Positions 48,160 through 61,170 are shown, counted from the stretch's first letter. The stretch: DNA of 64,000 nucleotides from Camellia lanceoleosa (GCA_025200525.1 CM045761.1:98742182-98806181); one strand, 5' to 3'. Notes: generated from the letters alone by a model not told the origin. Numbers and translations are program-made.

Positions 48160-49974
48160 ATGGAGGAGGGTTAGGCATAATTCACCAGTCCAGCAACCAC
48201 CTTCACTTCACTTGCACCCAATCAGGCTCAGTCTTCTACTTCTACTCTAGAAAGAGATTATTCGCCAGTTCCGATGGCTCAATATCCCTCGGTTGGCATG
48301 GAAGACTTGCTTCATCATCTCTAGCAAACCATTAAAACCATGCAACAAGATGCTGCCTGCCAAGCTGAAGTTATAGCTCAACAAGCTGAGGTGATAAATA
48401 GGCTGCAGCAACAGCAACCATAGCAAGTAGCAGCTTCTGCTTCCCATGCACCTCCAGTGGGTATCCCAGCACCCGGAATCACTGTCAATGCTCAAGCTAA
48501 GAATTAGGGCATTCTAGTAGACCCCAGCCCACCGTGAGCTTCCAAGGCACTAGTGTACCAAACTGAGGCACCATTTGAATTCGAGGTTGACCCCACTGTA
48601 CTAAAGGTTAACAAGCTGGAAAAGCTTCTCAAGTGGGCATAGGGTGTGAACTCAATCCCTGACATTGAAGATGGATATACTGACTCTGTAGTAACTCTGC
48701 TGGACATATTCAAGATGCCACACATAGACCGGTTCGATAGCTCTAGGGATCCCATGGTCCATCTGCTGTTATTCTCAGACATCCTACGGCTAATGGGCCT
48801 CACCAGACTTTAAAACCTTTCACTTTTCGACCAGACCTTGTCAAGGATAGTGGCTATCCGGTATGCAAAGTTGGAAGACTTTGTGAAATAGAGCTGGGAG
48901 GAAATGGCTGAGGCCTTCATCGTACAATACTCCTACAATACCTAGATCGAGGTCACAACCCGTCATCTTGAGGTAACCTGATAGGAGCCAAAGGAGGGCT
49001 TTTCGGACTTTGTGACCCAGTGGAGGGCCAAGGCTTTGATGATGACTACCAGGCCGTCAGAAAAGTACCAAATCAGAATGGTGGTCCGTAATCTACAAGG
49101 GAGATTACTACAGAAGATGATTGTCTTGCCATTATTCACATTCACTGAGCTCCATGAGATAAGGGTTTAAATTGAAGATGTGATGAAACAGGGGTTGATC
49201 GCCAATGAAAAGAAATAGCCTAAGAGGCCTTTCACACGCAGTTTCAACACAGCCACGAGTGGAAGCACGACTACACGGCCATCTGATGTTAATGTCGTCA
49301 CCATGACACCCAAAACTGCCAACCCTTTCGCCAGTACAAATCCACAAACCTCAAACAACCAGGCTCGATCTCAAAGTGTCTTTACCCCACTCTATATGCC
49401 TTTATCTTAAGCCCTGAGGGTGCTAATCAAAAAAGGGCATCTTAAGCCGTTGGAACAACGCTTACTACCTGATCCCCTCCTTCCTAATCACAACCCGCCA
49501 AAAACTGTGCCTTTCACTAGTAGCACGGTCATGACACCGGCCAATGCTACAGGCTGTGTCATGAGATTCAAGATCTCATTGACAACAAGGTGATAGCACC
49601 ACCCCAAAAGCCAAATGTAACTACCTACCCTCTTCCAGCCCACAACCAAGTTCTCCCACCTCGGAACCCAAATCTAATACATACAGTGGCCATCCCATAT
49701 GACCCCAGCGTATATATAACTCCTTCCCACCTACCCAAACCGGCTGTGTTCATCCTTGAGAGCACAAACTTGTGCATGATGAACATTTTCACTCTTCAGC
49801 CTCAACCCATAGTGGTGACATTGGCAGAAAAATGGAGGTTGGCCTTGGGAGAGAATACCAGTCCATCGCTAGAGAGCTCTACGGACTTAGCTGAGGGGAT
49901 GTATGGCCCGTGCTATTATATTGTGCCAGTTGACCAAGCCAAGCTCGAAGTGGCATTGCCGACAAGAGTGGAGG
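48160..49974 (+). pseudogene. Og2 gag remnant, cut by LTR3
   Basis: Read through more than ten stops in mostly one frame. A Gln-rich coiled stretch (about 48330-48420), then FEFEVDPTVLKVNKLEKLLK, FKMPHIDRFDSSRDPMVHLL, YAKLEDFVK, EEMAEAFIVQYSYNT, FSDFVTQWRAKALM and LLQKMIVLPLFTFTELHEI: the Tat/Ogre gag core. The C-terminal part has FTPLYMPLS, KKGHLKPLEQRLLPDPLLP and a decayed Cys/His module. The last frame (49590-49979) is open up to LTR3, whose first bases supply the stop. Many stops are TAG or TAA where related copies have CAG or CAA. Protease and pol are not present before LTR3. Confidence 0.8.
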
Positions 49975-52900
49975 TGTAGACACCCCATTTTTGACCGTCC
50001 TTATGACTTGGGCGCCACTGATTGCTTACTCGATGGTGCAGGCTATCTTGTGTAAAGGTTCGATTTCTTCGGCAAGGAGAGCGTCAAATCCAAACTTCAC
50101 ACCCCACTTTTGGACCAAAAGATTTTACACCTTAAAACCCTCTCTTTCAAAACATTTTTGAAAATGCTTATACGATGTTCCGAGGCTCTCATTTTGTTAA
50201 ATGTTGCGCTCTTTGGTAACTTTGGAAAAAATCTTTAAAACACCTTATTTAGGGGTTTGGAGTTGAAGAAAATTGGAGGAGAGGGAAGAAACCCAGTTGG
50301 GGAAGAAGTTGGGCAAGAATCGTTGAGGGAGAGTCGAGCAGCCCTCGCTAAATCAGGCCTATCCGTTTGCACACTTGGATTTCATCTATGAGGCCACCAC
50401 CATTGGAAAGAAGACTTATAGGGCTTCATTTTTCACTCAAGAATCTCCTAAATCCGAGTCCAGATGAGGGAGATATGTTTGGTTGAAGTTGGGCATCAAT
50501 TCGGTTGGACCGAAACTGAGCAGTCTTCACTAAAAGAGGGATATCTCTTAGCCCACATGGAATTTTGATGTGAGGCTTCCACCATTGGAAATATTACTTC
50601 CGGGGCTTCAATTTAGAAACAAGAATGACCTAAAAAGGAGTCAAGATAAAGGAGTTATGCCCATTTAAAGTCGGGCCTAGAAACAGATTTTTAGTGGCCG
50701 GCCTGCCACCACAAGTGGATGACCGGTCAGAAAATTGGGTTGTCGGCTACTAAAGTGGCCGGTCGGCCACTAATGTCTCAAACTCAGATATTTTGCATAT
50801 CTTTTCCCTCCAGCTGTTCTACAAAAGCTCCAGCTGTCTTGTTTTGCAGATATTTCGACTAAGGCTTCTATTTTGCTATATATTGAAGCCATATCTCTCA
50901 TATTGCAAGGTTAGCAAATTTTGGGAGCCCCTCTCTCTATAGTTCTCTCTTTCTTGCCCTTTTGTGCATACAAGAAGAGAGTGTGCATGGAAGTAGAGAT
51001 AGACCTCTCCTTTGCCTGGACATCCTTGTTCAAACTTGACCACCATTGGGATGAGATTCCTTGGGACCTTGTTTGAGCTCTAGAAGGAGGATTAAGCTTG
51101 GTTTGGTGCCTCTTTTGTGCCTAAGTGGTGCTTTGCTTCAAAGGTATAACACTTACCTTATTTGAATTTGCTTTGAACACTTGTTTTGCCATCTTCTTCC
51201 ACTATTTTGTGCTGGTTTTCAACTGAAAAAAAACTCTATTTTTCAGTCCTTAAAATGGTGGTTTAAGGTCTTTTTGTGCTAATGGGTAGTCTATGCTTCT
51301 TGTTGCCTAATCGTTAAGCTTTTTGTGCCATCTTTCAAGGCCTTTAAATCAAACTTTTTGGGCCTTTAAACCACTGAAATTCAGAGTTATTTCAGTGGTA
51401 AAAACTTTGTTTTGAAGTCCAAAAAGGGAGGGGTTGGCCTCCCCTCCTTGTGTCTCTCTTCCATGCCTAGTTAGCATTGCATAGTGGCACGTTTTTGTGG
51501 CTTGTGTTAGCTTGTTTCCAGCATATTTTTGCCTATGATTTGGCATGTTTTAGGACTATTTTGGGTTGGTTTGGTCCTTTGAATCTTGCTTTGTATGCTT
51601 GTAGTGCAATTGTGCTTAAGGGTCTAGTTTGTGCTATGTGTTAGCCTTTCATTCTAGCCTTTTTAACTTACTTCAAGCATGTTTTAGAACTTCTTTTAAA
51701 ATGTTTTAGGACTATTTTAAAGTGTTTGTGCCTTTGGGACCTTGTATTGCATAGCTATAGTGTAATGGCCTTCACTAGCTCATTGTTTTAAGGCTTTAAG
51801 CATGCTTTGCTTGAGATGATTGCATGCCATAGCATCATTTTATACATGATTTCAAAGCATATATCTCTGCCACACTCTCACTTATATCACTCTTTCATTG
51901 CTTTTGAGAGTTGTGCTTTGTGCCTTGCTTGCGAGCCAATTTGTGCGCATGATTTTCTTGCCATTTAAGCTTCTATTCCAGCATGACTTAGCCGTTGATT
52001 TGGCATGTTTAAGCTCTGTCCAGAGCTAGTTTGGTCATTTGAGCTTGATATTGCATGCCTCTAGTGTAATGCTCTTCACTAGCTTTAATGCTTTTGGCTT
52101 TTAACATGTTGTACATGTGTTGCTTGCATTTGTAGCACTATTTTTCATGCCATTTCAGCACTGAATATCTGCCACCTCCCTCTATTCTTCACTTTTTAAT
52201 TTTCTTTTCAAAGTGGTCGTGAGCCCCTTGTTGGCTTGAGCATGAAATTAAGGCATTCATGCCTAATGGTTTTAATCCTCTCTTGAGGTTTTCTACTAAC
52301 CAATAGCATGAGACCTCTTTCATGCTCAAGGCACTTGTGGCTTAGGCCATCTTTCCAATTAGAGGACTTTCACATTGCACTTAATCGGTTAAAGGATTAA
52401 TCGGTAATTTGAAATGTGTAAACAAAATGAGCAAAGTAAAACATGAACAAGATAAGCATTTGTGTTGCATTGCATGTGTTTGGATCGGACATTAATCCAA
52501 ACACAAGAAGTGTGAGACGTTTCATACTCAAAGTGATGAAACGTGTCACATTTCTTGGTTGCCGCCACCCTTGGTCATTCATAATGGGGGGGTGGCCAAT
52601 TGAGTCTTATGTGTGCACTCACTAAGCTTGTACAAGCTTGGTTTTTGGCCCATCATGCATTGAGATGCTTGATTGGTGGCTTGAGAGCCAAGCGCCACAC
52701 TCCTTTGTGCTTGAGACATGATGAGGAGAGTGGTAGTACACATATTTCCTTGCAATTACATTGTCTTGCATCTGTTGCTCTCTGTTTCAGCAAAAATAGC
52801 ATTTTGGGAAAGCAAGTAGCCGACTGGCCAATGACTGTAGCCGACCGGCCACTTGCACTAACCAACTGACCAGTTGGAGTGGCCGGCAGCCACTTTTGGT

Positions 52901-54390
52901 GGCAGACCAGCCACCAAACCATTTTGGTGCAAAAATATTTCTATTTTGAGGCAAAGGCAGTTTGAAGTTGGTACAATGTTCAGAAAACAGAGGCGAGTGC
53001 AAATAGAGACAACCGATGGCAAGGCGATGGATTTTCGGGATGACGCCAACCAAGCATGCATGTCTCCCTTGCCCGCGAGGCCACTTTATTGCTTTATTAG
53101 CTAGTGGTAGCTAATTAATACATGTGTTGTAATTAATTAGTTTAATTTGTTTTGTAATATTTTAATTAGCTTAGCAAAGCTATTTATTCAATTGTGTTAT
53201 AATAATTAGTTAACTAGGATAGTTAATTAGTTGTTTTGTAATAATTAGCTTAGCTTAGCATAGCTTAGCTTATTTATTCGGACCCCCCTTCGAGAGGGCG
53301 CAATGTTGTAATAAGCGTGCGTACGTGCGCGCGTGTGTGCATATCTTCCAACCCGACGTCTTTCTTCCTTTTACTTAGCCGCTTTCGATGGTTAGTTTAG
53401 GGCACGTTTTGATTAGCATACCTTATGCTTTGCATATTTGCATCCATTCATTTGTTTTACATGCATCGGGCTCGGCTCATCATTCAAACTGCATTGTATT
53501 TCAATACCTCTTTGAATACATGTATCAAATTGCTGCATTCATATGCCATCTTAGATAGCCGAGCCTACATTATTGCATGTGTTGCATTAGGCATCTTACA
53601 TAGCTAGGATCATGCATATTTCTAACTAGCTTTTGTTTTGGCTCGGAGTACACCGTAAGTGTTACGCTTTATCATACTTGCATGAGTGTGAGTGTTGCCA
53701 TGATAGCGTGTTTGCCATGAGGCTATTTGCTTATATGATTAACTGCATGAATGCCTGTGGATGAAGGCTTTGTTGCTTGAATTGGAACAATTCGATGATT
53801 GTGAGTTTTAAGCACATTTTGCGAAGTGGCAAATCATGTTTTAAGCCCACTTGAGGGTGGCACTTTCAAATCATTTTCGAAAACAAACATGAATCGATTT
53901 GTTCCAATTCTCGTGATTGAGTCTTATACTTGTATGTGTGCACCACATAGTAAAGTAAGCTGATAATCAGAATAAGAACACGTGCGTTTATAAAACAACA
54001 TATCATGCTTAGTAGAGGCCGATCCTTTGATCGAGCGAGCGGGGGTGCTCATTTCAGGACCTTTCCCTCTCGTACCCAAGTTCCTGAGCCGAGGCAACTT
54101 TGGTGATGACAGACACGTGGCCTTTGGCACGAGTCAAGGTTTCCTAAATTTTCCAAAAATAAAATATTTAGGTGGCGACTCTGTAATCTAGCAAAGCAGT
54201 CCAGTTTTGGCATTATTTGATCTAAAATCAATTTTCTAAAATGATTTGCCGGATTGGACTCTTTGGTATTTATCAGTCTCACATTGCACTTTGTGAGATT
54301 AGATTCAGAATCGTGACAGGAGTCCGAACTGTAGTAAGACCAATTCGCGCCTCTCCGAAAGGGGGTCGCGCGAAGAAAGTTGAGTCTACA
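49975..54390 (+). mobile_element. Ogre-like LTR3 (5' LTR of element Og3)
   Basis: 4416 bp, TGTAGACACCCCATTTTT to TGAGTCTACA (termini inverted, TGTAGA/TCTACA). Roughly the first 1.1 kb matches LTR4 at 62908 almost throughout, identifying the pair of Og3. TATA box CTATATATTG at 50877-50886. Palindromic GTGGCCGGC clusters at 50695-50790 and 52815-52920. A segment near 51400-52100 repeats blocks such as GCATGTTTTAG and GTAATG-TCTTCACTAGCT two or three times. It abuts the Og2 gag frame, so Og3 probably inserted into Og2. Confidence 0.85.
50877..50886 (+). promoter_or_regulatory. LTR3 TATA box
   Basis: CTATATATTG, about 90 bases after the first palindromic cluster; conserved in LTR4 at about 63852. 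Confidence 0.6.
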
Positions 54391-54395
54391 GTTTC

Positions 54396-54413
54396 TGGTG
54401 ACTCTACTTGGGA
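54396..54413 (+). other. Primer binding site of Og3 (decayed tRNA-Arg type)
   Basis: TGGTGACTCTACTTGGGA, five bases past the LTR end. It differs from the Og2 site by C-to-T and G-to-A changes, among others. Confidence 0.75.
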
Positions 54414-54790
54414 TTTAGAGAACTTGACTCGAACTCATGATATGTTGTTTTATCTACATTTATGTGTTTCTTTGCATTGCATTTGCATCGGTGCGCCTAA
54501 GTCACAGTGTTTGCCATCTACTATTCCTGAGCAATTTGCTGGAGGCTTGCTTGGAAAAGTGTGCCATAAGGTTGACTGGTTGCGGGCTCTGCCACGATGG
54601 GAACACAAACCTTGGATCTGGACTACCGTTGTACCGTTTGATGCTCTTTTCACTTCTCAGTGTTAAGAGTGAGAGGTATATTAGGTGGTCTTGCTGAGGC
54701 ACCCTTTTCGACCAATTGACCTAGTTGCATATCGGAAGCTTTAGAGACTGTTCCAAACTAGGATAGGATGCTCACCCGAATGGAGGATTG

Positions 54791-55200
54791 TTTGAAACCG
54801 CATGCGTGTGTACTGAACCCCTAACTCCTGACGAAACTAGGACAGGGAAACCCTACCCCACCATAGGGGTGTTTTTGGCTTTCATTTGCTTGATATGTGC
54901 TGTTACGGTGTGTCTCTACAGGAATGTATGTATCAGTTGCAAGTCTGGGTATCAATTTGAGAATATCAATTTTGAGGCAGAAAATTTTAGGGCAGAATTC
55001 AATAAAGAGCACAGTCATTCAGCTATGCTCATATCTGTTCTAGTGAAATCAGGCTGAGATGCTGTCTGTTTTCTCTTTTGCAAGGTAGTCTTGGAACTAT
55101 AGCTTCAGAAGGCTTCGATATCCGCCAGGTATGTTGGACTTGTGTTGATAGACTTTGTTAGGTCAGAGATTAAGTTCAAAAGAGAAACCAGTGTTTTCTT
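54791..55200 (+). other. Og3 leader between primer site and gag
   Basis: Parallel to the Og2 leader (47340-48160): both share TTGCCATCTGCTATTCCTGA-like text (54507), GAGGCTTGCTTGGAAAAG, and a TAGAGACTGTTCCAAACTA block. No conserved ORF seen, so the extra ORF1 reported for some Ogre elements is not evident. Confidence 0.5.
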
Positions 55201-55214
55201 CGCCGGTAGCAGGG

Positions 55215-57619
55215 CAAAAAAAGGCTAGTCAGGGCTCATTAGTTCAACTAATCCGACAGTCACCAATCACATCACTTTTGTTCAAACTCAGCAGACCGTG
55301 ATAACACAGAGTTCGAAAGAGGTTATGGCCATAATAGCAGCATTAAACCAGGGAATCGCCATGTAGGATGAGACCAATGCTGAAATGCAATGCCCATCTG
55401 GGGCATCTACCACACATCCAGTCTCGGGACCCCAGCCGAACTTTGACCCACTTTTGCCAGCTGAAGATTTGCATGGTCTGGATCGCCGAGAAGGGTTGGC
55501 TTAAGCCTGAGTTTTCAGACCCTTGGTACAGCCTAATGAGAGGCTTTGTCCATTTGGTACTAAGGATTTCGAACCGACCTCGGTGAAACTTGCGAACTTT
55601 GAGAAGCAATTCAAAAAGGCACAGGGCCTTAACTCCATTCCCGACACTGAGGATGAGTACACTGAGGCTGCCGTACAACTCTCAGACAGATTCAAAATGC
55701 CACATATTGACTGTTTTGACGGGTCGAGAGATCCTATGGTACATATTCGACTTTTCTTGGACATCTTGAAACCGATGGGTCTGACTAAGTCGCAGAAACT
55801 CTCTCTGTATAGAAGAACCTTGTCGGGCACAGCAGCCACTTGGTATGTCGAGTTAGAGGATACAGTGAAGCAAAGCTGGAAAAAGTTGGTTGAGGCCTTT
55901 GTTGATCAGTATTCTTACAATATCCAAGTTGAAATGACCATACAAGAGCTTGAAGCAACCCACCAGAACCCAACAAAGCCTTTTGTGGAATTTGTTGCAA
56001 GGTGGAGAGCAAAGGCAGCACAGACGATAGATCGGCCTTCTGAGAGGGATCAAGTGCGGATAGTGGTGCAGAATCTTGAGCCTAATATGTTGCAAAAGTT
56101 AATAGTGGCTCCACTGTTCAGTTTCAAAAGTTTGCATGAATTGTGGGTTCAGATTGAGAATGTGTTCAACAGAGGGATTATTCCCAGAACAAGTGAACCG
56201 AGAAGAAGGGTGATTTTCGGGAGTACCCATGCTGGTAGTAGCACTATTTCCAAACCCATTGAAATCAACACAGTAGCCACAGCCGACTCTTTTGCCTATG
56301 CTAACCCGCAAATAGATGGCCCAGTCCAAGCTCAAGGTAGAGCTTTCACCCCTCTCTATATAAGCCTAACTAGCGCACTAAAAGTCCTGATGGAAAGAGG
56401 GTATCTCAAACCCCTCAATCTTTAACCTCTACCTAACCCACTCCCTACCAAACATAACCCCACGAAATACTGTGTCTATCATCAACAGCACGGTCATGAC
56501 ACAAACCGTTGCATTTGCCTCTGCCATAAGATTCAGGATCTTATTAACAAAGAGACCATAGCTCCACCTCAAGACCCCAATAACCAAGTACCTCATCCAC
56601 TTCTCAACCTCGTCCATACATTGTCACTCACTTACAATCCTAGTATATACACCCTGACCCATCTATCCAAACCTGAGGTGTTTATCCCAGAAAGCATGGG
56701 CTTAAGCATGATGGATGCACTTGAACCCCAATCATCTCAAACCTGTGAACCCACTACTTCTGAGCTGGGGAGCATGATTGAAGATTTGCAAAGAACTATG
56801 GCAGATTTAGCCTTTGGAATTTTGGCTCCATCATCGACCACATCGCAGGCCAGAAGTTTCATGCCAAAAGACTCTTCAATCTTGGGGCAAGCTGCAATTA
56901 AAAATGGCCAACCCAAAGCCATCCCAAGTCTGGGCAATGACATGTCAACAATAACTAGGCTCTACTCTGATATGGCAACCCAATCCCTTGACAAAGTGGA
57001 GGCAACTAGCAGGAACAAGGTAGGGGCAGGCATTGGTCCCCATGAGCACCTTCTGTGGGCTGTTGAGGCTTTGAAGGCTGAAGGACTGAACAAACAGCAA
57101 GTGCTCGTAGTTATTGCAAAGACTGTAGATGACGCTTTTTCCGTTCAGGATGAGAGGATTCTGAATCAAGGGGCAAGCCGGGAAAAGGGAAGTCGTACCA
57201 AAAATGCCCCTTTCAGCTCCAATCCTACTCTCGGAAGAGATCAGCAAACCTAGCCAGCACCTGCCAATTCCTTTGCTGGTACAAGCAACCCAAACTCACA
57301 AACCTTGAAGTACCCACCTCGAGGCCGGAGGGTCTTCAATCCCCTCTATATGACTTTGTCTAAAGCTCTCCAAATCCTCATTGGACAAGGCCATCTTAAA
57401 CCTCTTGAGCCTCGGCCTATCCCGAATCCCCCTCCGGCTAAGCATGATCCAGCCAAGTATTGTGCCTTCCATCAACAAGCTAGCCATGACACTAACATGT
57501 GTTTTCGCCTTCTCCATGAAATACAAGACCTGATTGACAACGAGGTCATTGTCGCACCAGGTCCTGCAAAGTCTATCGACATTGGATCGATAAATGTGGG
57601 AGATAATGTGACCATGTGA
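55215..57619 (+). pseudogene. Og3 gag, nearly full-length with five stops and a duplicated C-terminal module
   Basis: Mostly one frame. The N-terminal part (TFVQTQQTVITQSSKEVMAI) is followed by stops at 55364, 55502 and 55508. A 300-codon open frame (55523-56425) then carries the gag core FKMPHIDCFDGSRDPMVHIR, LSGTAATWYVELEDTVKQSW, AFVDQYSYNIQVEMTIQELE and FVEFVARWRAKAAQ. The C-terminal module (LTSALKVLMERGYLKPL, then KYCVYHQQHGHDTNRC and IQDLINKETIAPP) occurs at 56340-56590. It recurs at 57300-57600 (FNPLYMTLSKALQILIGQGH, KYCAFHQQASHDTNMC, IQDLIDNEVIVAP), with 210 codons between (56621-57253). Most stops look like CAG, CAA or CGA changed to TAG, TAA or TGA. Confidence 0.85.
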
Positions 57620-57889
57620 TCGGGGGATGAACCACCTGCTGATAGCGCTCAGTTTACTCCCGATTTGGGGATGGCACACACTGTTTTGAGCAATGTGCAA
57701 ATGTTGGTTATTTTACTTCTTGACTTGGGTATTGAGTCAGTTTTGTTGTATCGAGTCAGTCCTATTCTGTTAGAGTCGGGTGATTTCAGGGGTGTTACCT
57801 CAGACATCACTATCTTGTTTTGTGTTTGTCTTTTACACTCTTTCTTTTGTGTATGTTTTTGTCATGAAGCCAGTTGTGCCAGAAGATTT

Positions 57890-58405
57890 GAATGAAACGG
57901 CGAAGCTTTTCACCTATTTTTTTGTTCCTCGAAATCATTACATTGACCTAAGTTTTTCAAAGCTTTTCTAACGCTGTGATGAAAACAAAGAGGAAGGAAT
58001 TCCTCGGGATTTGTAAAAATTTGATCAATTGAGAGAAAGAGAGGCATGCTAAGCCCTTAATGAATGAGATCGTGTTCGTTAATGTGAATACTGAAAAGGA
58101 TCCGGGCTTGATCCAGATTGGTTCTACAATGTCTTCCCGAGCATCTAGTCGCTTTCTTAAAAAATTTCAAAAAATGTTTTACGTGGTCCTGTGAAGACAA
58201 GCATGGAATTGATCTTGAGATTGTGCAGCATAGGATCGCTCTCCGCCTCAAGACTCAACCTCTTTTGCTTTTAAACCTTGAACTTGGATTCAGAATGTTC
58301 AACGGTCAACCACAATGTGAGGCTTATATAGCCACATTTGAAGCAGCCCATGAACTCGGGGCAATAAGGTCGTATGACATCAAAGGAGGCCCGCTAGGCT
58401 AGATT
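57890..58405 (+). pseudogene. Og3 pol scraps: pre-RT linker joined to an RNase H-like piece
   Basis: MNEIVFVNVNTEKDPGLIQI and, after a frameshift, LVAFLKNFKKCFTWSCEDKH GIDLEIVQHRIAL match the segment just before the reverse transcriptase in Tat/Ogre elements. Directly after, NGQPQCEAYIATFEAAHELG matches the second half of RNase H (the N-x-A-E-Y-E-A-L-x-x-G-L region). The catalytic palm, thumb and first RNase H motifs are missing, so well over 1 kb was deleted. Og3 must rely on other elements for replication, if it ever moved in this form. Confidence 0.75.
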
Positions 58406-60800
58406 TGAAGCAGCTCTCGAGCTAGGGGCAAGAAAATCAGATCAAGAAGATCAGATGTTATCAAAGGAAGCTTGCAAAGCTGGGTTTGAAGTAACCCTTG
58501 AACTAGGGGCAAAAAATGTCAGATGTGCTCAAAGGTTCAAAAGATGGGTCATTCTATAGACCAATGAAGCTTAGCAAGAAAGCCAAATTCCAACAACTGG
58601 AAGAAGAAAATTTATTATTGAAGGACAATCGAGTTCCTATCCACAACACTAGGGGCAACTTCAGCCCTCATTGGATTGACTTCTACATCATCAACGAACA
58701 ACAGTCATTCTCCTGGATTCAGATGGCTTCAAGATCTCAAAACCGATCAACATGGACAAGTTAAACTTTTTTATCCATGAGAGGATTGCTGGGCCGAAAA
58801 CCCGGAAGGGCGACTTACGAAAAAGTTAGAGTAGAAAAGAAGAAAAAGAACAAAAATGAAAAAATGAAGAAATGAAATGAAAAGAAAAAAAAAATAGAGC
58901 TTGCAAGGTTGAAAACCTGGAAGGGCAGCTTTGGCAAAAGTTAGAGCGCAAAAGGAGAGCGTCAACACCCGAGTGAACCTCAACCCGGAACTATGTCAGG
59001 CCTGATTCCCATGTTTGGGATACGTAGGCAACTTCATCCTGAAGTTCGACCGCAATCATTTTCAGCTTGCTTGGCTCATCCATGTTGATTGGTTTATCCT
59101 TGTTCAAACTCAGCTATCTTATCCATGTGCAAATTGGCTTGTCTTTATTCAAATTCGGAATGTCCTATTCCGTTAGAAAGATTCAGCTGCAAGACAATTC
59201 AAGTTCAGATCTAAGGTTGTGCATCTCGAGAGTAAATTCTATGTTAGCCGAGCAGTGGCCATTTGCAAAAGCAGTTTTTGAGAATTTTTACTAAGGTTGA
59301 CTAATTCTCTCGAAAATTATTCCACTTTTTTTTTTTCCAAAATTGGACCATTTCTTAGACCTAAAAAAAGGAAAATTTTCAATGCTCACAACCTGACTTG
59401 CATGATTTCAAATTAGAAAATTGAACAAGTGTGTTAATCTAACTTTCATGTTGGTCAAAATTGTTTTAACAGAAAGCCAAAAACAAAAAATGGTCAAAAT
59501 GATAAACTAGGGGCACAGTTGAGTCAGGTTTTCTGTCTTTTCCCCAAGGGCACCATACTTGCTAGAAAAGGGCACCATATTTGCCAAAAAGGGCACAATT
59601 GAAGCTAACAAGCAAAGGGTCGAAAGCTCTCTCATCCTCCAAGCAGCGAGGTATCAAGCCAAGTGCGAAGCATGGATTGAAAATAGAGCAGGATGTTCGA
59701 TTCCCTCACCTGGACGATCACACCCAAATTGGTGTCTGACCCGGAATGGGGACGTAGAAAACACAATGTGTGAGACCAATCAATTGTATACCTGGCCGGT
59801 GGGACATGCTGTAACTCACCTCAATCAAGCTAAACCAGAGGCATCGTCAACCAATATTAGTTGCAAATCTGCTGCACACCCAGTCGTAGTGCAACCCCTC
59901 TGTGGAAAAGTTCACTGTTGTGAGCAGAAGAATGAGAATCTAGTAGAATACTAGGGGCAAGAGCCCACATCTTTCTTCTTATCCATCAACCACCCAGGAG
60001 AGGGATAAAAAATAAGAGAGATTGAAGAATAGAGAGATATGCGCTGAGAGAAAAAGTGAGGAAAGGGCTTTTTTAGAAAAAAGAGATTGAGTGCCAGAGT
60101 GATGTGAGAATCACAAATAAGAAAGGGTGGGAAACAATATCTGGAGAAGCTATGGGCTCCCCGTGAACTGAGAGGTCTCTTGCCATTGGAATACGTCTGA
60201 GTGTCATGTGTGTTGTTTTGTCTGTCTCGATTCTTGTTTTGAGTCGTTTCGAGTGTCAATAAATGTATTTAGGTTGTTTTACCTTTGTTTTCCTTTGTTG
60301 AGTCGTTTTGATGGTGGTCAATCGTAGGCTCAATACTCGGTCAAGAACTCATTTTTCAATTTCAAAAAAACAAATCGTTTTGTGCTCAGAGTGCTGTGCC
60401 ATTCTCCACATATGTGCAAAACAGGATCCTTTCTTTCATGAACTGCAGGGTTCAACCCAGGTTATGTGAGAACAATAGAACAAGGACCTATCTGAAGCTA
60501 TATGGGTTCCAGACTACAAAGCAAATGAAAAGAGGGAAAATTGGGAGCATCTTAGTATGTTTCAACTTCAGCAAATTCCGAGACTGCATTCCAGGTGCAC
60601 CTTCTCAGGCCTCGCCCTTCTCTGGAGTATGAGTGTATCACGACCCCAAGTTTAAGCCTGCTTCAAGTTAGAATAGCAGTCCAAGTAGCACCTGTGGTTT
60701 CATATGCAGACATTACCTCTCACCAATATGAACATGATGTATCCTTTTTGAGTTAAGCATGTTGCAAAGTCCTCCGAGAGGTAAATCGGAAGCACCAAAG
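58406..60800 (+). other. Og3 region downstream of pol scraps
   Basis: Three short repeats of a GAGCTAGGGGCAA-like block (about 58350, 58418, 58500), purine-rich stretches, and the conserved hairpin block at 58989-59050. Frames such as 59559-59954 and 60396-60632 are open but unrecognised. No integrase seen. Confidence 0.5.
58989..59050 (+). other. Conserved hairpin-forming block, copy 1
   Basis: Contains GATTCCCATGTTTGGGATAC flanked by CTATG upstream and CGTAGGCAAC downstream, so an outer stem (CTATG/CGTAG) and an inner stem (TCCC/GGGA) can form. Closely similar to the block at 62721-62780. Confidence 0.65.
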
Positions 60801-60814
60801 TACACATATGCCTC

Positions 60815-61015
60815 CCTCTTGCATAGAATATGCTTTCAATGTTGCATAGAATATGTCTCTCTCATGCATAGAATATGCTTTCAATGTTACATAGAACATG
60901 CTCTTGTTTCATGCATAGAATATGCTTTCAGTGTTGCATAGCATATGCTTTTGTCTTTTGCGCAAAATATGCTCTTGTTATTTTGCATAGAACATGCTTT
61001 CATAGAATGTGTCGT
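60815..61015 (+). repeat. Degenerate tandem repeats of a 22-40 bp GCATAGAATATGC unit
   Basis: About nine copies of TGCATAGAATATGCTTTCA-type text with variable spacers. GCATAGAATATGC is itself nearly palindromic. Confidence 0.85.
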
Positions 61016-61170
61016 TGCATTTACATCTTGGTTGTTTGTCTTGCATGGAATATGCACTCTTACTATATCACACTTGTTAAGTGTCTTTCTTTAGATACAC
61101 AATATTGTATATACGGTTCATTCAGAGGAATTTTGGGTGGGATCTTTCCAATCCCTCGAACTGCCTTGTT

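Noticed and set aside
58771..58983. Minus-strand 70-codon ORF
   Set aside because: Antisense to a purine-rich AAAGAA tract; Phe/Leu-rich artefact.
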